The position numbers were made by a program, and so were the translations under genes. From Monarcha castaneiventris obscurior (lineage: Eukaryota > Chordata > Aves > Passeriformes > Monarchidae), in the NCBI GenBank assembly GCA_026261815.1, contig JAMPIT010000493.1:5969501-6033500 (forward strand): a DNA stretch of 64,000 nt, in the 5' to 3' direction. How positions within the stretch are numbered: the stretch's first letter is position 1; every line of letters starts with the position of its first letter. Below are positions 11,235-25,172 of the stretch, one piece after another. The notes beneath the pieces were generated by a model. It did no database searches and had not been told where the DNA came from. It saw only the letters and a list, made by a program, of their open reading frames with translations.

Positions 11235-13227
11235 AAAAAAAAAATTACAACCTGATTTGAAAAAGAGAAGGAGGGGGAGAAATTAGCCTGGCTTTTTTAA
11301 AGTAAATGTGGGTTGTGTGCCAGCCCTTTGGTGCTGTTGCCTCTGGAGAAGCCCCACGAGCACCGTGCTCAAAGGCTCAGGTGGAAAGTCACAGTGCCCT
11401 GGGTCCTGTGTTGGCCCTTTGCACAGGGATGAATTTTTCTGCTGGCATGGAAAGGGGCTACAATAGCTGCTACAAAGGTATTTTTTATTCATCTTCTGGT
11501 CTCTTCATGCCTCGCAGGTACTCTGTGGGGACTCTCCCATGCTGTCTGCTCTGAGAAGTGGAAAGTTTTGTGCATATTTTAGGTTAATTCTGAAATCTCA
11601 GATGTCACCTCCTCAGCCCATTTCCATAATCACTCATGTGGAACAAAATCGTGCAGCCATGATGGAAATGGGGAAAAAAAGGTAGGAGTTAATAAAATCA
11701 AATCAAATCTTCACACACTCCCTTCCCACCACCCCTCTGCCACACCCCTGCCTTCCCAAAATGTGGGCCTTATCCCTTGCCTATGGAAACCCATATAAAA
11801 AGCTTAGTGTGTTTTTAAGGCTCATTCCAGAAGCCATGATTTCAACTCGTGTGAGATAAGAATGTGTGTTTTCCACTGTACTCTTCTTGGCGGTGGTCTT
11901 CACAGCATTCTTAAGTTATTTATCTGTAGCTCTGATCTACTGACCCTCTCACAGTCAGGTTATTGGATTTGTGTGAGGTCTTTTATTTGTAAGACATGCT
12001 TTCCTGGGCTTTAAATAGTCATTCACAGCTCTCTGAAATGCCCACTCCTTCACATCTTGCCCACTCCCAGTTCAATTATCCTTTCATGGGGGCTGAACTC
12101 TGGGATCTCTTGTGATTTGGGGCAAATGTCCCATGTGCTCTGTGATTAATCCCAGTCTTTCCAGAGTGTTTATTACTTTGGTGTCTGGTGGCAGCTGAAC
12201 AGCAGACAAAAGATTTTCAAAGTGAACTTAGTGGCCAATATCTGCCTCAGCCCCCTCTCCTTCCTTTCATTTCAGGATGTTACAGGGTTTGTTTTCATTC
12301 AACCATCATCCAGTCCTACCACTTGGGGAACCAAACCAGGGGAGTATTTTTTGTTGATGGGCTGAATAGTACATAGGAAATATCCTAATTTTGGCCTCTC
12401 TTTGAAGTCATTAAAGTTAGAAAAATTAATTCTCGTTTATGCAAAAAATTGCCTTAATCACATTGCATTTCTTCCTGAGAAGATGACTGAGCAGACATCA
12501 GTCTATTATTGTCATTAGTCTGTAAGGGCAAATGGTTGTATTGCCTTATCTCACCTAAACTTAGGAGTTTATAGTCTTGTTTTATTACATGTTTCACGAG
12601 TATATTTATAGTTTCCTCCAGCTCTGACTTCCTTCATATCAGGCACTTCTCTGCAGGGAGTGAAAAAAATACTGCTAAGGCTGTAATGTTCATCTTTCTC
12701 TGACATGCTTGGTTGTGATATATTAATTATTTTTCACTAACATTCATTAGAACTGTGCTCATTCCTTCCAGATTTTAGAAACAATGTCAGAGAAAATGAA
12801 AGCCCTTGTTTCAAATTCTCTTTCTGATTATCACTCCTCTAATTGACTTTTTCTCCTTCCCAGTCAAGTTTTAATTTCCTCATGTGGATATATGAGGCTG
12901 TCTGTTTCTATTTTTCTTTCTTCTGCCTGGGTTTGCCTTTCTGCCCTAATATTGTCTAACTCTGATTAATTCCCATCACATACTAAGGGCTGTGCAGAAT
13001 GAAGACCCTAAGGGGTACCTCTGGAAAAGTCCCAGTCAGGGACTTTGCTTTTTGGGAAATTCTCAGTATTTTCCCAAACGCCAGCTGGGACAGAGGCAGC
13101 TCAAGGTTATTTTCCAGTTTTCATATTTCACAGGCACCATATACATTGCTGTAGTCTGGGGACAGACAGTCTCTCATTTTTGAGCTATCTTTATGACAGA
13201 CCATTTTTAATTTGATGTTATTTTTTA

Positions 13228-13233
<6 letters not shown>

Positions 13234-13259
<26 letters not shown>
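13234..13259. repeat. (TA)13 microsatellite
   Basis: Thirteen uninterrupted TA units follow a T-rich stretch. Perfect dinucleotide arrays of this length are usually variable in length among individuals. Confidence 0.95.
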
Positions 13260-16200
13260 ATTCTAGAAGTTTTTACCAGTTTCAGCTAAAATATCCAGAG
13301 AAGTTCAGTTCCCTGGTGAGGAGGAGCACTTGTATGAAAGTGTTTAGTTAACTGTGAGAATACCAAGACATAGTTTAATTATATTAAAACTTCATCAGGT
13401 CTGCACTGACAAGAATTTGATCACCCAGTGCCACTTAACAGACTGCCTCCCAAAATTTTATCCTGTTTTTTGGCTGTGTTAATAGCCTGGTAGACATTCT
13501 AAATTACTGCATATTTTGATGACAATACCAAAAAAATCCAAACAAAACCCCCAAACCAAAACCATAACAGCTTCATAGATGAATCTGATAAGCCCAACTA
13601 TTTTAATTATGTTAGTTATCAGTACGTTTGTATGACTGTAAGGGAAGGAAAACACAGTTTGAGGGTGGAGCTGGCAGAGACCTGAACTGGGTGCTTTGAT
13701 CCCAACTTCTCTCTTTCCTCATGGGATGCTCTGCTGTATCTCCTGTCACAGTGTTTCCCCTCTGCTGATGAAATGGAATGTTTAAAAACAATCCCTGCCC
13801 CACCTGAAGATGTGATAGGCAAGAAGATATTTGTAAGAATGCAGAGAATTTACCATATTACAGTAAAAGCACAAGTAAAGCAAGACAAAAGGCTGTGTCA
13901 GAGAATGACTTAAGTCCCTCTTGTTGGTAAATATTGTCTTTATAAAGTGCAGTGCAGGGTGCAGCATCTCCCAGGAAGGTTTTTTTTTAATACTTTCCTC
14001 AACATGAGAAGGAGCTTCTGTGTTCCACAATACATCAAGTATATGTTTGCCAGAAGCCTTTATTAACTTATTAAATCAGCAAGATGAAATAGCCACTTTG
14101 TTCTATTTAATTTAAAACAATAAAACTAAATAATAAAATTGTGGCTTCATAATGTAGTCTTGTGTTAGATAAGAAAGTCTTTTATTCAATATTAGAATTT
14201 CTTCCAGTGGTATTTTAGTTTTGTTTCCACCCATATGTCTAAGTAGTGACACTACAAAAGGGTCTGTATGTTTGACAGCCTGTGCCATATAATTCAATGT
14301 GAAACACTTTTGCTGGTGCAGGTAATGAGGGTATAAATTCAAATGCACATAGGTTTAGAAATGGAGATTTATTTTAAAATGAAAGGATAAAAACATCAAA
14401 AAATCCCCAACCAAAACTGCAGGTATCCTATGTGGAGGTGAGTAGGATAACCCAATTTCACAATGATATTTTCTGCATTAGGCTGATGTTGTCCATGTTG
14501 AGGAAATGTAAATTTATGGCTAGAAATTAATGAATTTTATGCAATACAGGGTAGCCTATTGGGCATATCCACATAAATTGGTGTAGAAAACAGAATTTTA
14601 AGAATGGGACGTCAGTAGGCATGATGGATTTTGAAACTGAGGATTGAAAAATCTGTCTTCTAACTAAGCAGGGCTGCTCATTTTCAGGTTACTTCAGTTG
14701 TCCATGGGAGAATTACTTGCACCTACCCAAAAATTCTGCTTTCTTGACCTCTTGTTAACCCCAGCTCCTGTTGGGGGTAACCTGGGTCTGGGTGCCTCTT
14801 GCCAAGGAAAGGAAAGGCTCAGCCCTTCCAGTGCAACTCTGGGCTCAGATTCTTGGATTGTAAATAAGGAGGCATATTTTCAAATATTGAACTTTAAAGT
14901 CTGAGTGTGTTTGTAATTCTTAATTCTGCAACAGATTTAGAATAGCAATTTTTTGAACTGGCAGAGCCTTTTTAACTCACCATCAGTAAGAAAGTCAGTT
15001 TTAAATGTGAGTTCAATGTCTTCTATCTATTTGTGAAACAGCTGTTATATTCTTTTTACTGTTTCTAGTTATTTTAGTTATTAAATTTTGCATTTGATAC
15101 AAATGTCTTTAAAATAGCTCTTTTTCAATTTTTCCTAGGGTGTGGTTTTTTTTTTTTTATTTGTGGTTGGTTTTGATTTTTTTTTTGTAATAAGCATCTT
15201 ATGAAAAATAGAATGGATAGAGAAACAGAATAGCCACAGTCCAGATTACATCTCCATTTCCTAAGACCATCTGCAAAAGATTTAACAGTTCTTTGAGACC
15301 ATAATACCATTTTTTGAGCTTAAAGCAATTATGTGTTCTCAATAATCACAGTGGTCTACACCAAAGCCCAAAAGATTCTCGATCAATTTTTAGTCAGAAT
15401 CTGTTGGTATTTTTGAAGGTACACTTCCAGCTTTTGTATCTGTGCTTAAATTTTACCTAATCCACTTGGTTTTCTGCCTGTACATGTAGAGGAGGCTGAA
15501 TACAAACATTCCCAAGTTCAAAATCCCTTGTCAGAGCATAAAAGCACAGGTGCATTGTAGCTTTAGTTTTCCCAATAAATTTATTTGTGCTTGGTTTTTT
15601 GACACTGCTTTTGGTGCAGTAGATTTTAATAAAGGCTGCAGGAGGCAAGAATCTCTGTGTGTTATAAAACCTGCACACAAGCGTTCTGCTGAGTTTAAGG
15701 AAATGTGAGATCCTATGAGATCCTATTGCTCTGAAATAGCTGCTTGTTGACATTCCTGCATTTTTCTTTACACAGGAGCATGGAGGGCTCGGAGTCAGGG
15801 CTGCTGGCAAAAGCTGTGGGAGGGTTTTCCTACCAGTACATGGCTAATCAAAATATGAAACACAGAATGCTGAAAAGGTCACCATGGCAAACAGCTGGAC
15901 TGTATTTCATGAATATATTAAGCATTTCATTTCAAATGTCTCATTCCAAAGACAAAGATTTTAATGAAATTGGAAAATGGCAGGAAGCTGCTTTTTTAAT
16001 CTGGCTGCTTTTTGAACTGGCAGTTTCAAAGTCAGGTTGCCATTATGCATAGAGACTTTTCAGGGCACATAAAGTCTTGTTAGAGCTGGCCACAACTTTG
16101 CTGAAGTACCCAGAGATTTGATTAATTTATTACTATTTTATACAAGTAGAATAATTAACACCTGCTGCTTACAGGAGTTCCCTCTTTCTTCTTATCTGTA

Positions 16201-16927
16201 CTGTTCAAAATTAATTACCTCAGGAGCCACAACTCATAGAGGGAGTTCACTGTGAGTCTGGCCTTCAGTAGGATGATCATGGAAGAGCTAGATGGAAAAC
16301 TGGATGCTCTTTACAGCTTCAGAACTCTGGGGGTTTTGTTACGTTTTCAGTGATGTGCAATGCACTTTCTGAGTTTTATGAGTACATTAAGGAATAACAG
16401 GGGTTTGATGATTGAAATTAAATGCCTTGAAGGGTATATTCTTTTAATTTGTGATGAGATTTTACTTAGTACAAAAGATAGCTATCAAAATTTTTTATTA
16501 GGATCTTACTGTGCCCTGTAGCCAGCCCCAGGACAGCAGGACAGTGATGGCACTGATGGTCAGTGACTAGTATTCAGTCAATGAAAATTAATTATGTCAA
16601 ATACCATGGGACAAGGGAATACTTCAAGCAGCAGCACCTGAATCGTAGGTCAAAATGTGGAGTGGGGATGGTGCTTTTTCTTTAATCTGCTTTCATGGCT
16701 GGATCCTGTGCTGGGAAAAGGACAGATAGACACATCCTATATAGATGGAGGATCTGGATATATGCCCTGCCCTCTGTTCCTTGCTGTGCCCAAAATTAGG
16801 TTAGAATTGCTTAGGTAGGAATGATGTGGGTAAAGACTTTTGGTGTGGAGTATAGTGCTAGTACTTTGACTTGTCTTCATCCCTAAGAATTGGTACAATT
16901 TTAAGGATGAGATGCCACATCTAAGTT

Positions 16928-16950
16928 AAAAAAAAAAAAAAGAGAGAGAA
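16928..16950 (+). repeat. A14 run followed by GA repeat
   Basis: Fourteen A residues run directly into four GA units. No SINE or processed-pseudogene body is visible next to it, so it is treated as a simple repeat, not a retroposition tail. Confidence 0.9.
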
Positions 16951-17910
16951 AGTATGTTTTGGTTTATAGCTTTATTTGTAGCCTTAGGTTATAGACTTGT
17001 GAGTGGAAAGAAATATGGTAAGGATGAATTTCAGGTCTCTGCTAAACCATTTAAAAATACAAATCTGCAGTACACAGTTTCTTCATAAGATTGAGCTGCT
17101 GTGGAAGGGGGATACAACATTTGTCAGTGTCTGTCAGATGTTTAACTGGATAATTTGTAGGTGAATAGGGATTATTTTGAGTAGTGACTTGACATTTTCT
17201 ACTATATGAACCACTGAGAACCACTCCTCCCTCCTTTAATTATGTAAGACTTGATTTTGTATTGAATAGTTCTGATTAAGAGTTCGGTCTGTGGTGGCTA
17301 TATATTATTCATGAATCAGCCTTTCTCTTTTGATGGAGAAAAAATTGTGCCACCATTGTAAATCTTACAGAAAATATTTCATATTCCCAGTCCTACTGGG
17401 GCAAATGAATGGAGCAAATATTTATTTTTCTTGCAAGCCAGAGAGCAGCCGAGCTGCTGGGGCAGCTGAGGCAGTGACATGTGCTCTGTGCTGTTTGTCA
17501 TGTCCCAAGCTCCAGGGATCCAGGTTCTGCTTGCTGGGTGAAGGCATCCAGAGATGGATTTGCCTGTTGCAAAGAGTGAGGGATCACTTCCAAGAAAGCT
17601 GAGCTTTTCAGCATAGTTGGTGTGGGAAGGTGTGCTGGAATTACAGGTAAACAACAGCATATGGTTTAACTTGAGTATCCCAAACCTTTCAGAATTTGGG
17701 GACCAGGGATTCCTGTTCCAAGGAGAAGCTGCTTTTCCACTGCCTCAGGGAGAGCCCAGGGGTATGGCCAGGGTAAAGTTGGCTTCTCTGAAACCCTCCC
17801 AATGTGTCCCAACAAATTCTGTCTACTCAGAATCCTTGGTCCTTTAAAAATGAATAAACCCCAAAGAGACCCTGTTGCAGTTCATAATGTGCACAGAAAA
17901 TTCCCCTTCC

Positions 17911-17933
17911 TTTTTTTTTTTTTTTTTTTTTTT
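17911..17933. repeat. T23 homopolymer
   Basis: Twenty-three consecutive T residues sit in a pyrimidine-rich context. CR1 elements do not end in poly(A), so this run is not a CR1 tail. No minus-strand retrocopy is recognisable on the lower-coordinate side. Run length is prone to sequencing error. Confidence 0.9.
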
Positions 17934-18544
17934 CCATTTTTGCCTAGCTATGGCTCTTTTGGGGACTGTAATGGTGCGAGGGCAGGATTGTTTGGTTTTC
18001 TTTCTCTGTTGTAAACTCTGGCATAGTTATTTTTGCACTGCTATTTGGAGCAGAGAGAAAGCAGGTGTGATAATGTGAGTAGTATTATACTCTAAAACAT
18101 GAGGACAGGCTGGTGTTCTGAAATTTGTCTCTTTGTGAGATTTGATGACCAAAACAGTCCAAGGAAGCCTGATGAGGCTTATCATCACAGGAGGGCTGGT
18201 CCCACTGGGGAAGATGGTTAAGGACTAAGAGAATCTCTTCAGTGTGGAGTGGATTTTGGCATTTATTAATTGTTCAAAATGTATTTTGTCACAGCTTTCC
18301 TGTACAATTATATGGATTTTTTCCTGAAATTTATTATTTTTGAGGGTTTTACTGAGGTGTAAAGAGTACTCCTGCTTTCATGTTTTCCAAATTTTGATAT
18401 TTCACATCATGCTTCCTTTCTCCCTGTCCTCCCCCCAAATCTTTCTGGTTTTCCCAATCTTCACCAGGAGACCAGTCTTGAAAATGTGGTCAAAGCCCAG
18501 TTGTAAGTTAAAAATGGAAGCCCTGAAAGGAGAAAGCCACAACT

Positions 18545-18653
18545 AAAGAAACAAACAAACAAAACCTCCCAACCAACCAAATAAAAAACCTCACAACAAC
18601 CACAAACAACCAAAAATAAAAGAAACCAAGCAAACAAACATAACCACCCAACC
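18545..18653. repeat. A/C-rich low-complexity tract
   Basis: Almost only A and C occur for about 110 bp, built from irregular AAAC, CCAA and ACAA units. On the opposite strand this is the same T/G-rich type of sequence seen at 23241-23294 and 40093-40250. Minus-strand open frames across it are artefacts of the composition. Confidence 0.85.
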
Positions 18654-20320
18654 CTAGGTTTCTGGAGATGCTTCTGCAACAATTTTCTGAGTTGGGGATT
18701 TTTGACATAATTTAATCAATGTGGCTGAAAATACTAACTTGGTAAAATTCCTCTTTTGCTTTGTTTTTTAAGATATCCAATTATTTCACTGCTTTTTCTT
18801 CAAGTGAATGGCCTTTTGATGAATTTTTCCTCATTTTCTCTCTTAAGCTGAGGTTTGCTGTGTTGGTCTGTTTTACCATCTCCTAGGTCTGACCAATTCC
18901 CTCAACATTTCCAGGGAATAAGTTGATATGGTGAGAAATAAGTGTTCATTTTTCCTGCTCAGCTTCTAATATTTGTATATTGAGATAAGCACTAGGTGTC
19001 TTTTCCTCATGCACCAACATTTGTCTGTAAACTGATAAAACTGTGAAGTTTATCCTTCCATTAAACTTTTCTACTCTGGTCTAGATAAGTGGATTATTTT
19101 TTAAGTTAGTACCAATTTAAGATCCAGACTCATATATTCTCATTATCTACCTTATGTCGGTTACTTATTTTACTATGTTTATTACTGGAATTCAGTAATT
19201 CAAAGTGTAAAAGAGATAGAAATGAGGAGGAGGGAGAAAAGATAAATTTATACTGAAGTTATTAACTATTATTTTATAAATGAATATTTGTAGGAATTTG
19301 GATTGACCATATGTATATATATAGGAAATAAGAAAAAGCACGAAAGGCTTTTGGTAGAAGAATTTTGCCAAGTTTCTTTAAAGTTTCAGGTAACATTTAA
19401 AAAAAAAACCCTTTGAATTTAATACAAACAAGCAACCCATCACTGCAAAAACTGATATGAATTGCATTAAATAGATGTGCTCCTTAAATAAAAATAACTA
19501 TTCTTTTTCATTATGTCAACACCAAATTCTGCAACTCCCTTTAATTTTAATGGATTTTTTTTAGCAAATAAGTGAAGATCTGCACTGTGAGATATTAGAA
19601 CAGATGCACTATTGCCTTGATCCTGCCTGCTGCTTTGTGTGGGTTGAGTTAATATTGTCTCTGTTCAGAGATTTTGATGTTCACTTAATATATTAATTTG
19701 TAGGTTTGAGGTCTAAGATTGTTCATCTTTCATGCTATCCTACAGGCTGTTGTTTACTTCCTTTGGTGCTAAGGAGTAAGCATGCAAGCATAATGAGTGC
19801 ATTGATTAATCATTTCAGTGTAGATCATTTATATTCCAAATTAAGTGGCTTGAAAAAGAGCTGAGAAGAAGTTTTTTTTTAATTCCTCTTGCTAGAGCCT
19901 GACCTGTCCATCCCACAAATGCACTATGCACCTCCTTTGTCCAGCCCAGCTCCTAAGCAGGGAAGTTTTAACAAGCAGGGATAGCCTCCAGATACAAATT
20001 TACATATGAAGGAAATTTTTTACATATTAAGGAAAACACTATAATGTTTCTGAAGCAGAAGAGCTTAGGATAATACAAGAGAAAGACAGAAAGTTTCTCC
20101 CCTCTCTTTCCTCCCCTTTTTCTTTCCATTTTGGAAGAAACACATAGAGCCTATCCCCTCGGGATGTTTGCAGCTTCCAGAAGGTCTGAAGGTTCAATAA
20201 AAGTGTTCCCCTGCAGACTGGGTGAGTATTTGGGTGTTCAGCAGCACAGTCCAGAGCCAGTTAGGCAGATGAACTCTCCAAGCCCTTTTAGATCCTCCTG
20301 GAACACTCTGCTGCCAAAGC

Positions 20321-20480
20321 TGATGGTAATGAGCATTTGCACAGCGTTTTGCAGGGGAAATCACCTACATGATGCCCACTCCAGCTGGGGAAGTTGAGGC
20401 ACAGGAGGGAAAAGTGGCTGTTAAGAGAGCTGGGAGTGAGGTCAGGTCTCTTGACTCCTTGCCCTGGGCTCCTCTGCAAT
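20321..20480 (+). mobile_element. MIR-type ancient SINE fragment
   Basis: The segment follows the order of the MIR consensus on the plus strand. A GAGCATTTGCACAGCGTTTTGCA-like opening corresponds to the part where MIR reads GAGCACTTACTATG...AGCGCTTTACA. The diagnostic core follows at about 20389-20410 (GGGAAGTTGAGGCACAGGAG, close to GAGGAAACTGAGGCACAGAG), then AGAGCTGGGA and a CAGGTCTCTTGACTCC block near 20430-20457. A short internal part that carries CCAAGGTCACACAGC in the consensus is missing. MIRs are tRNA-derived SINEs that were active before the amniote radiation, so this copy is old and inactive. Edges are approximate. Confidence 0.65.
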
Positions 20481-23240
20481 TCTGCCAGGCAAATAAATTC
20501 TAAACTGCTGCTACATCCACAAAGTCTCAAATCTCTTACATCAGTGCTCACTGTGAGGGATATCAGAACTTGGATGTTGGATCAGCCTGTTCATCTGGTA
20601 CTCCTGAGCCTCGGTGCATAATCAGGGCAGTTGAGACTGTGGCTTCCTTAGAAAACAAAACATTATTTCACACAACTGTTGCTGTACAATAGAAAATAGC
20701 CAGGTTTTATTTCAGAAATCTTTACAACCAAATGGACAAAATTTATCTGTAGCCTGACAGCCAATATGCATTAGCCTCAGGTTCCCTGCTAAACTATTAA
20801 AATTAATCAGGTGGCAAACTTCAATTATGCCAGCTCTAATAAACAAGAAATCCAGGCTCCTAGCACTGGCAACATCAGTAAATAGAGCAGTAATATAAAG
20901 TGGACTATGAAATTCTCCATAATATAGTCAAATCAAATCAAACTGCATGTACACAAAACCATTTATTTTTTGGTTTGAATTTTTCATACAGAAGTATCAC
21001 GACCTATTTATTATCTGCTGCATGAGGCTTTGCTGTGTCACCCTTCAGCAGTTCCATTGGTGTTGATGGTGCTCTGGGAATCAACACCTCAGGTGGGTAA
21101 ATTAAGAGGCTGTTTGGCTCAGAGAACTTGCTTTTCTTGTTAGTTAGAGAAGACAAGCTGAGGCCATTTTGCCTAGGATTAGACTGTGATATTACACAGG
21201 ATCTGAAGTGTTGGGAAAATGCAAGGGAAATTATGCAGGAAGCAGTAAGAAATGCATCCAGGGCATTGGTTAAAAAAAGTAAGAGTTAAGGCATAGGTGG
21301 TCACAAGCTTTTCAGTTCAAACAGACATGGAAAGAGAGTAGAGAAGCTGAAACTAAAGTAGCTGAGAGCTGATAGAATCAAATAATTTGCAGTATGAGCT
21401 GTACATAACTTAGTAGTAGTGAATTAATCAGTTACTGAAGCCTTTATCTGTTTAGCACAAGTGAATGGAAGAGAATGAACCAGGGAGCATGGAGCCACTG
21501 AGATACCTGGAAGTTGTGTTTATTTTAAATTCCTGAGAATTTATGGAAGTCACTCGAGAAATACAACTGTGTCACCAGAGCAAGAGGAAGAATAGGCTCC
21601 AGTTTCTAAAGGGAATAGGCTGCAGATTCTAAAGCAGCATGAGCAGCTGAACATCAGTTCTGATGGTATTTGGACAGAGAGCTTCCTCAGGCTTTTCTGA
21701 AATTCCCACAGAGAAACCTCCTTATGTTTATGGGATCTTTGAATTTAAGAAACCCAAGAAAACAGAGTGAGAAAGAGATGCTTCAAATTAAAAGCTGCTG
21801 ATGTGCACAGACAAACTGCAGCTGTCTGTGAAGGCAGCATCCCAGTGTCTGGGTCAGGGCTGTGCTGCCTAGTGCTCTCACAGGGCAGATCAGGCAGGGC
21901 GGTTTTATCTCTGTGTCTGAACTCAGCAGTCCTTTTTTTTCCAAAGGTAGTAGGCTGAGGGGCAATGCATTTGTTTCTGGCACAGATATGAGGAAACTCA
22001 TCTGTGTGTTGTGCAGTGGCCAGGACAGGACGAAGGCAGCCCTGGCACCATCTCCAGATCCAAAACAGGAACTCGGTGACAGTGCTGTGAGATTTGTTCA
22101 CTAAATTGGGATTAGGCTTAACAGCTGCAAAGTCTTTGTGGCTGACACCCGAGGAATAACAACTCGCTGCAGATGAGGGCTCTCACCTGGCAAATTAATT
22201 TCCACTTTTAAACTGATTCACCCTGCAAACAGTTCTGGCCCTGGTTGGGGCACAGATCCCAGCACCACAAGTCGTGGATGCAGCATCTTGGCTGCTGCTT
22301 GTGCAGCATGGCTTGGAATCTGTGCAGGAACTGCCTTACTGTGTATTTAATGACTGACGTGTTGGTAGGACACATTTTTTCTGTTTCTCTCAGTACATTC
22401 ATATTTATGCGATTTTGCTCCTCCCTTAACCTGTGTGGAGGGGAGGTGGTGATTGTCCCCCTTGTTTTGCTTCTGCCCAGGGTCTGTGCTCTTCCCAGAA
22501 ATCTGTGCAATCCCTTCATTGGAGCAGCAAATGTTTACCCAGCAATGCAGGGCCTTCTCCAGAACAATGTAAGAATTCTAGTAAAATAGAAATATATATT
22601 ATTTTTTGCATGCTACTGGAAGCCAGGACATCCAGAAATGTAGTTGAATAAGAATTATCTCTCTGATTTTGGGAAATCTTCCTATTCTCCCTCCCCTTTC
22701 TTTATTCTTTTTCTTTTTTAAGTAAATAGAAGCCTAACACTACAGTCTAATATTAGGATTAGCAGCTCAATGTAATGCTCTGCACCTCAGCAGGCAAATA
22801 ATCAAGGTCTTCTCCCTTCCTGTGGCTGCATGCTAACTAAGGCAAATAACAGAGCTCATAAATTAAACAGTTCCTGGCCCTGCCTGAACTCCTTTACCTG
22901 GGCCCATTATTGCCTGCTCTTTTAAAGTCTAAGCACGATGGAAATTTCCATGTTCATAGGGTTTGTATCAGGGGCTGATGTTGCTATTTTGTCATGTTCC
23001 AAAATCCTTCTTGCTTGTTATACACATAGATGCTGAGGGAACCCATAGCCCCTGCCCACCACATCCCAAATAGGATCATATCAACATCACTTATCTTCTG
23101 ATGTTTTTTGAACCTGTTACAGGGAAATAGAAGATGGAAGATAAATGCAAAAGGATATGATAAGGGTGCAAAAGGAAATTATAAGGATGAGCCTTTTAGA
23201 GTTTTTTATGATCTACTCAGTAGCTCATTTTGGCATTGGA

Positions 23241-23294
23241 GTTTGTTTGTTTTGTCTCTTTGTTTGTTTTTTGTTGGTGTGTTTTTGTTTTTTT
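23241..23294. repeat. T/G-rich low-complexity tract
   Basis: Irregular TTTG and TTTTTG units occur over about 55 bp. Open frames across it are compositional artefacts. Confidence 0.85.
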
Positions 23295-25172
23295 CCCTAA
23301 GTACAGAGTGGTTCCTTTGTGTTAGTTGCAAAAGAGACTCTTGACAAATGGCTTGAAGAATGAGCAAGTCATAAAGTGAAAAAGTAGGGGATTGGAATAC
23401 TTTTGTTTGGTTTTGTTTTGGACATTAAACAAATGGAATGCCTCATATTAAAATGGGACTGACTGTTGTTTTCAAACTGGACATGGTAGAAAAGACTACA
23501 CTTCATCTTGCACAGCCTCCTGAGCACATCAGCAGAACAGGCTGACCCTCAGCTTGTGTGAGTGTCTTGGTATGGACTTTGTGCACATGCAGGAAAACCC
23601 ATCTTCCCCTGGTCATTTCGTTCCTGAGCTTCTGGACAGAAAGGTTTGGAAACTCACCTTGTGAGACAGAGGCAGAAGTACCCCTTAAAAATTTTATGAG
23701 CCCTAGAGAACATTCTCCTGAGGGGTAATGAAACAGAATCCAGAGAGCTGTGAGTGGCTTCAAAAAGAGGCAAGTGTTTGAGTTTCCACTTGAACTGGAA
23801 TAGCAAGATTTTAGTTGACACAGGAGACCTTTATCCACAAACATCAAAGTCATTTCTAGATAAAGAGGAAGGTGGCTTTTTGACTAAATACATCTTTTAG
23901 TTGCTGTGATGAAAGAAAAATAGTGGAGAAATAAGATGTACGTGGGATTCAGTATTAAGTTGTCCAGGCATTACAGTTTCAGACATCAGTTTAATCAGGC
24001 CAGTCAGAAGGAATACGCAGGACGGAAATAAAATAATAAATGATTTCTAAGAAGGAAATGTAGGCAGATTGGAATCTGAATGATTTTCTGGAAGGACCAT
24101 TTTTCAGATGTGACTTCTTTTTTTCTGGTCCAGGAGGAGCCATAACCTTCCAAAGCAGCTCTTTCCCAGATCAAACCATGTGAGCTTGATCCCACAGAGT
24201 AAGCGAATGTTCATTTGGTCAGCTTCCAGCTGGCAAGTCCTGAATGAAGAAGTCTCTGTCTCTTGTGACAGTGGCAGTTCTGCTTCTGGATCCTTAAGCA
24301 GAACTCAGGTCTGGACAGTGCAATGACATTTTCTTGTAGAAAAAGCACACAGTACAGGGGAACTGAATCCATACATTTACACATTCAGCCTTGAGTGACA
24401 GCCTTGGCAGATCTCAGATCTTAAACCCTTTGAAGTCTGTATGAGAGCCTGGAAAAGGAAATTGGTGGGGAAGAAAGGCAGCAGGCTGATGGTTCAACTC
24501 TGAGTGAGCTGTGCCCCATTGGTGGGATGTCACATCAGATGCAGTGCAGGTCCCACCACAGTTCCTGCTCTGTGTGACTGTGGCACAGCTGCACATGGGG
24601 AGGCTTGTTTGGTGTTTGGCTATTGGGTTGTGACTTGGGAGAAATGACTTTGATTCCTGGCTTTCCCATGGCTTCCTGGGTGAGTGTTGCTTATGCACTC
24701 TGGGCCTGCGAGGGGCAGATTCAGATTTGTGCTATTCAGCTGGAAGAGGTATATTATCTTGAAATACAGGTTTACTACTAATTTCTCTCCTTTCTGTGGC
24801 AATCACAATGACCAGCCTAGTACTGTTATGTATATTATGGTGGTATTAAAGCTGCCAACCACGAATGAGGCCCTAAAATACTGGGAAAAACACAAAGGGA
24901 GAGTAAAACTCTGTTCCCTGGGGTATTCATTGTTTTAAGGGCTTGTCTAAAGCAGAAAGCTATTCTGGTGTCAGATAAGGTGTGAATAAACCCACATAAA
25001 CCAGTACAGCTTCATGGGTCTCATCTGATGCCAGATTAAAAGCAAATTGTCTTTGGTTGTATTTTTTAGTTTGTTTCCAACAACTACAGTTTTATGTAGG
25101 GTTTCTAACAAAGAAACATTTTAGAGTATTCTCTTCACCTCCTGAATTTCAGTGTGTTGTGCAGCTGTTTTC

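Larger units (their letters stand above)
10993..20320. other. Non-coding unique DNA with simple repeats
   Basis: No gene is recognised in this long stretch. It holds the foldback at 11204-11234, the (TA)13 microsatellite at 13234-13259, mixed A/GA and T runs at 15146-15187, 16928-16950 and 17911-17933, and an A/C-rich tract at 18545-18653. The 102-codon plus-strand frame at 15744-16052 has no domain-like features and a composition that matches the surrounding DNA. A splice-acceptor-like site at 12275 is followed by a 28-codon open segment without a proper donor, useful mainly as a warning about chance exon look-alikes. Confidence 0.55.

Noticed and set aside
12276..12362. Acceptor TTCATTTCAG followed by an open, protein-like segment of 28 codons.
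   Set aside because: No adequate donor and no recognisable family. Kept as an informal control: such look-alikes occur outside the 40-50 kb region too, which lowers confidence in the exon chain proposed there.
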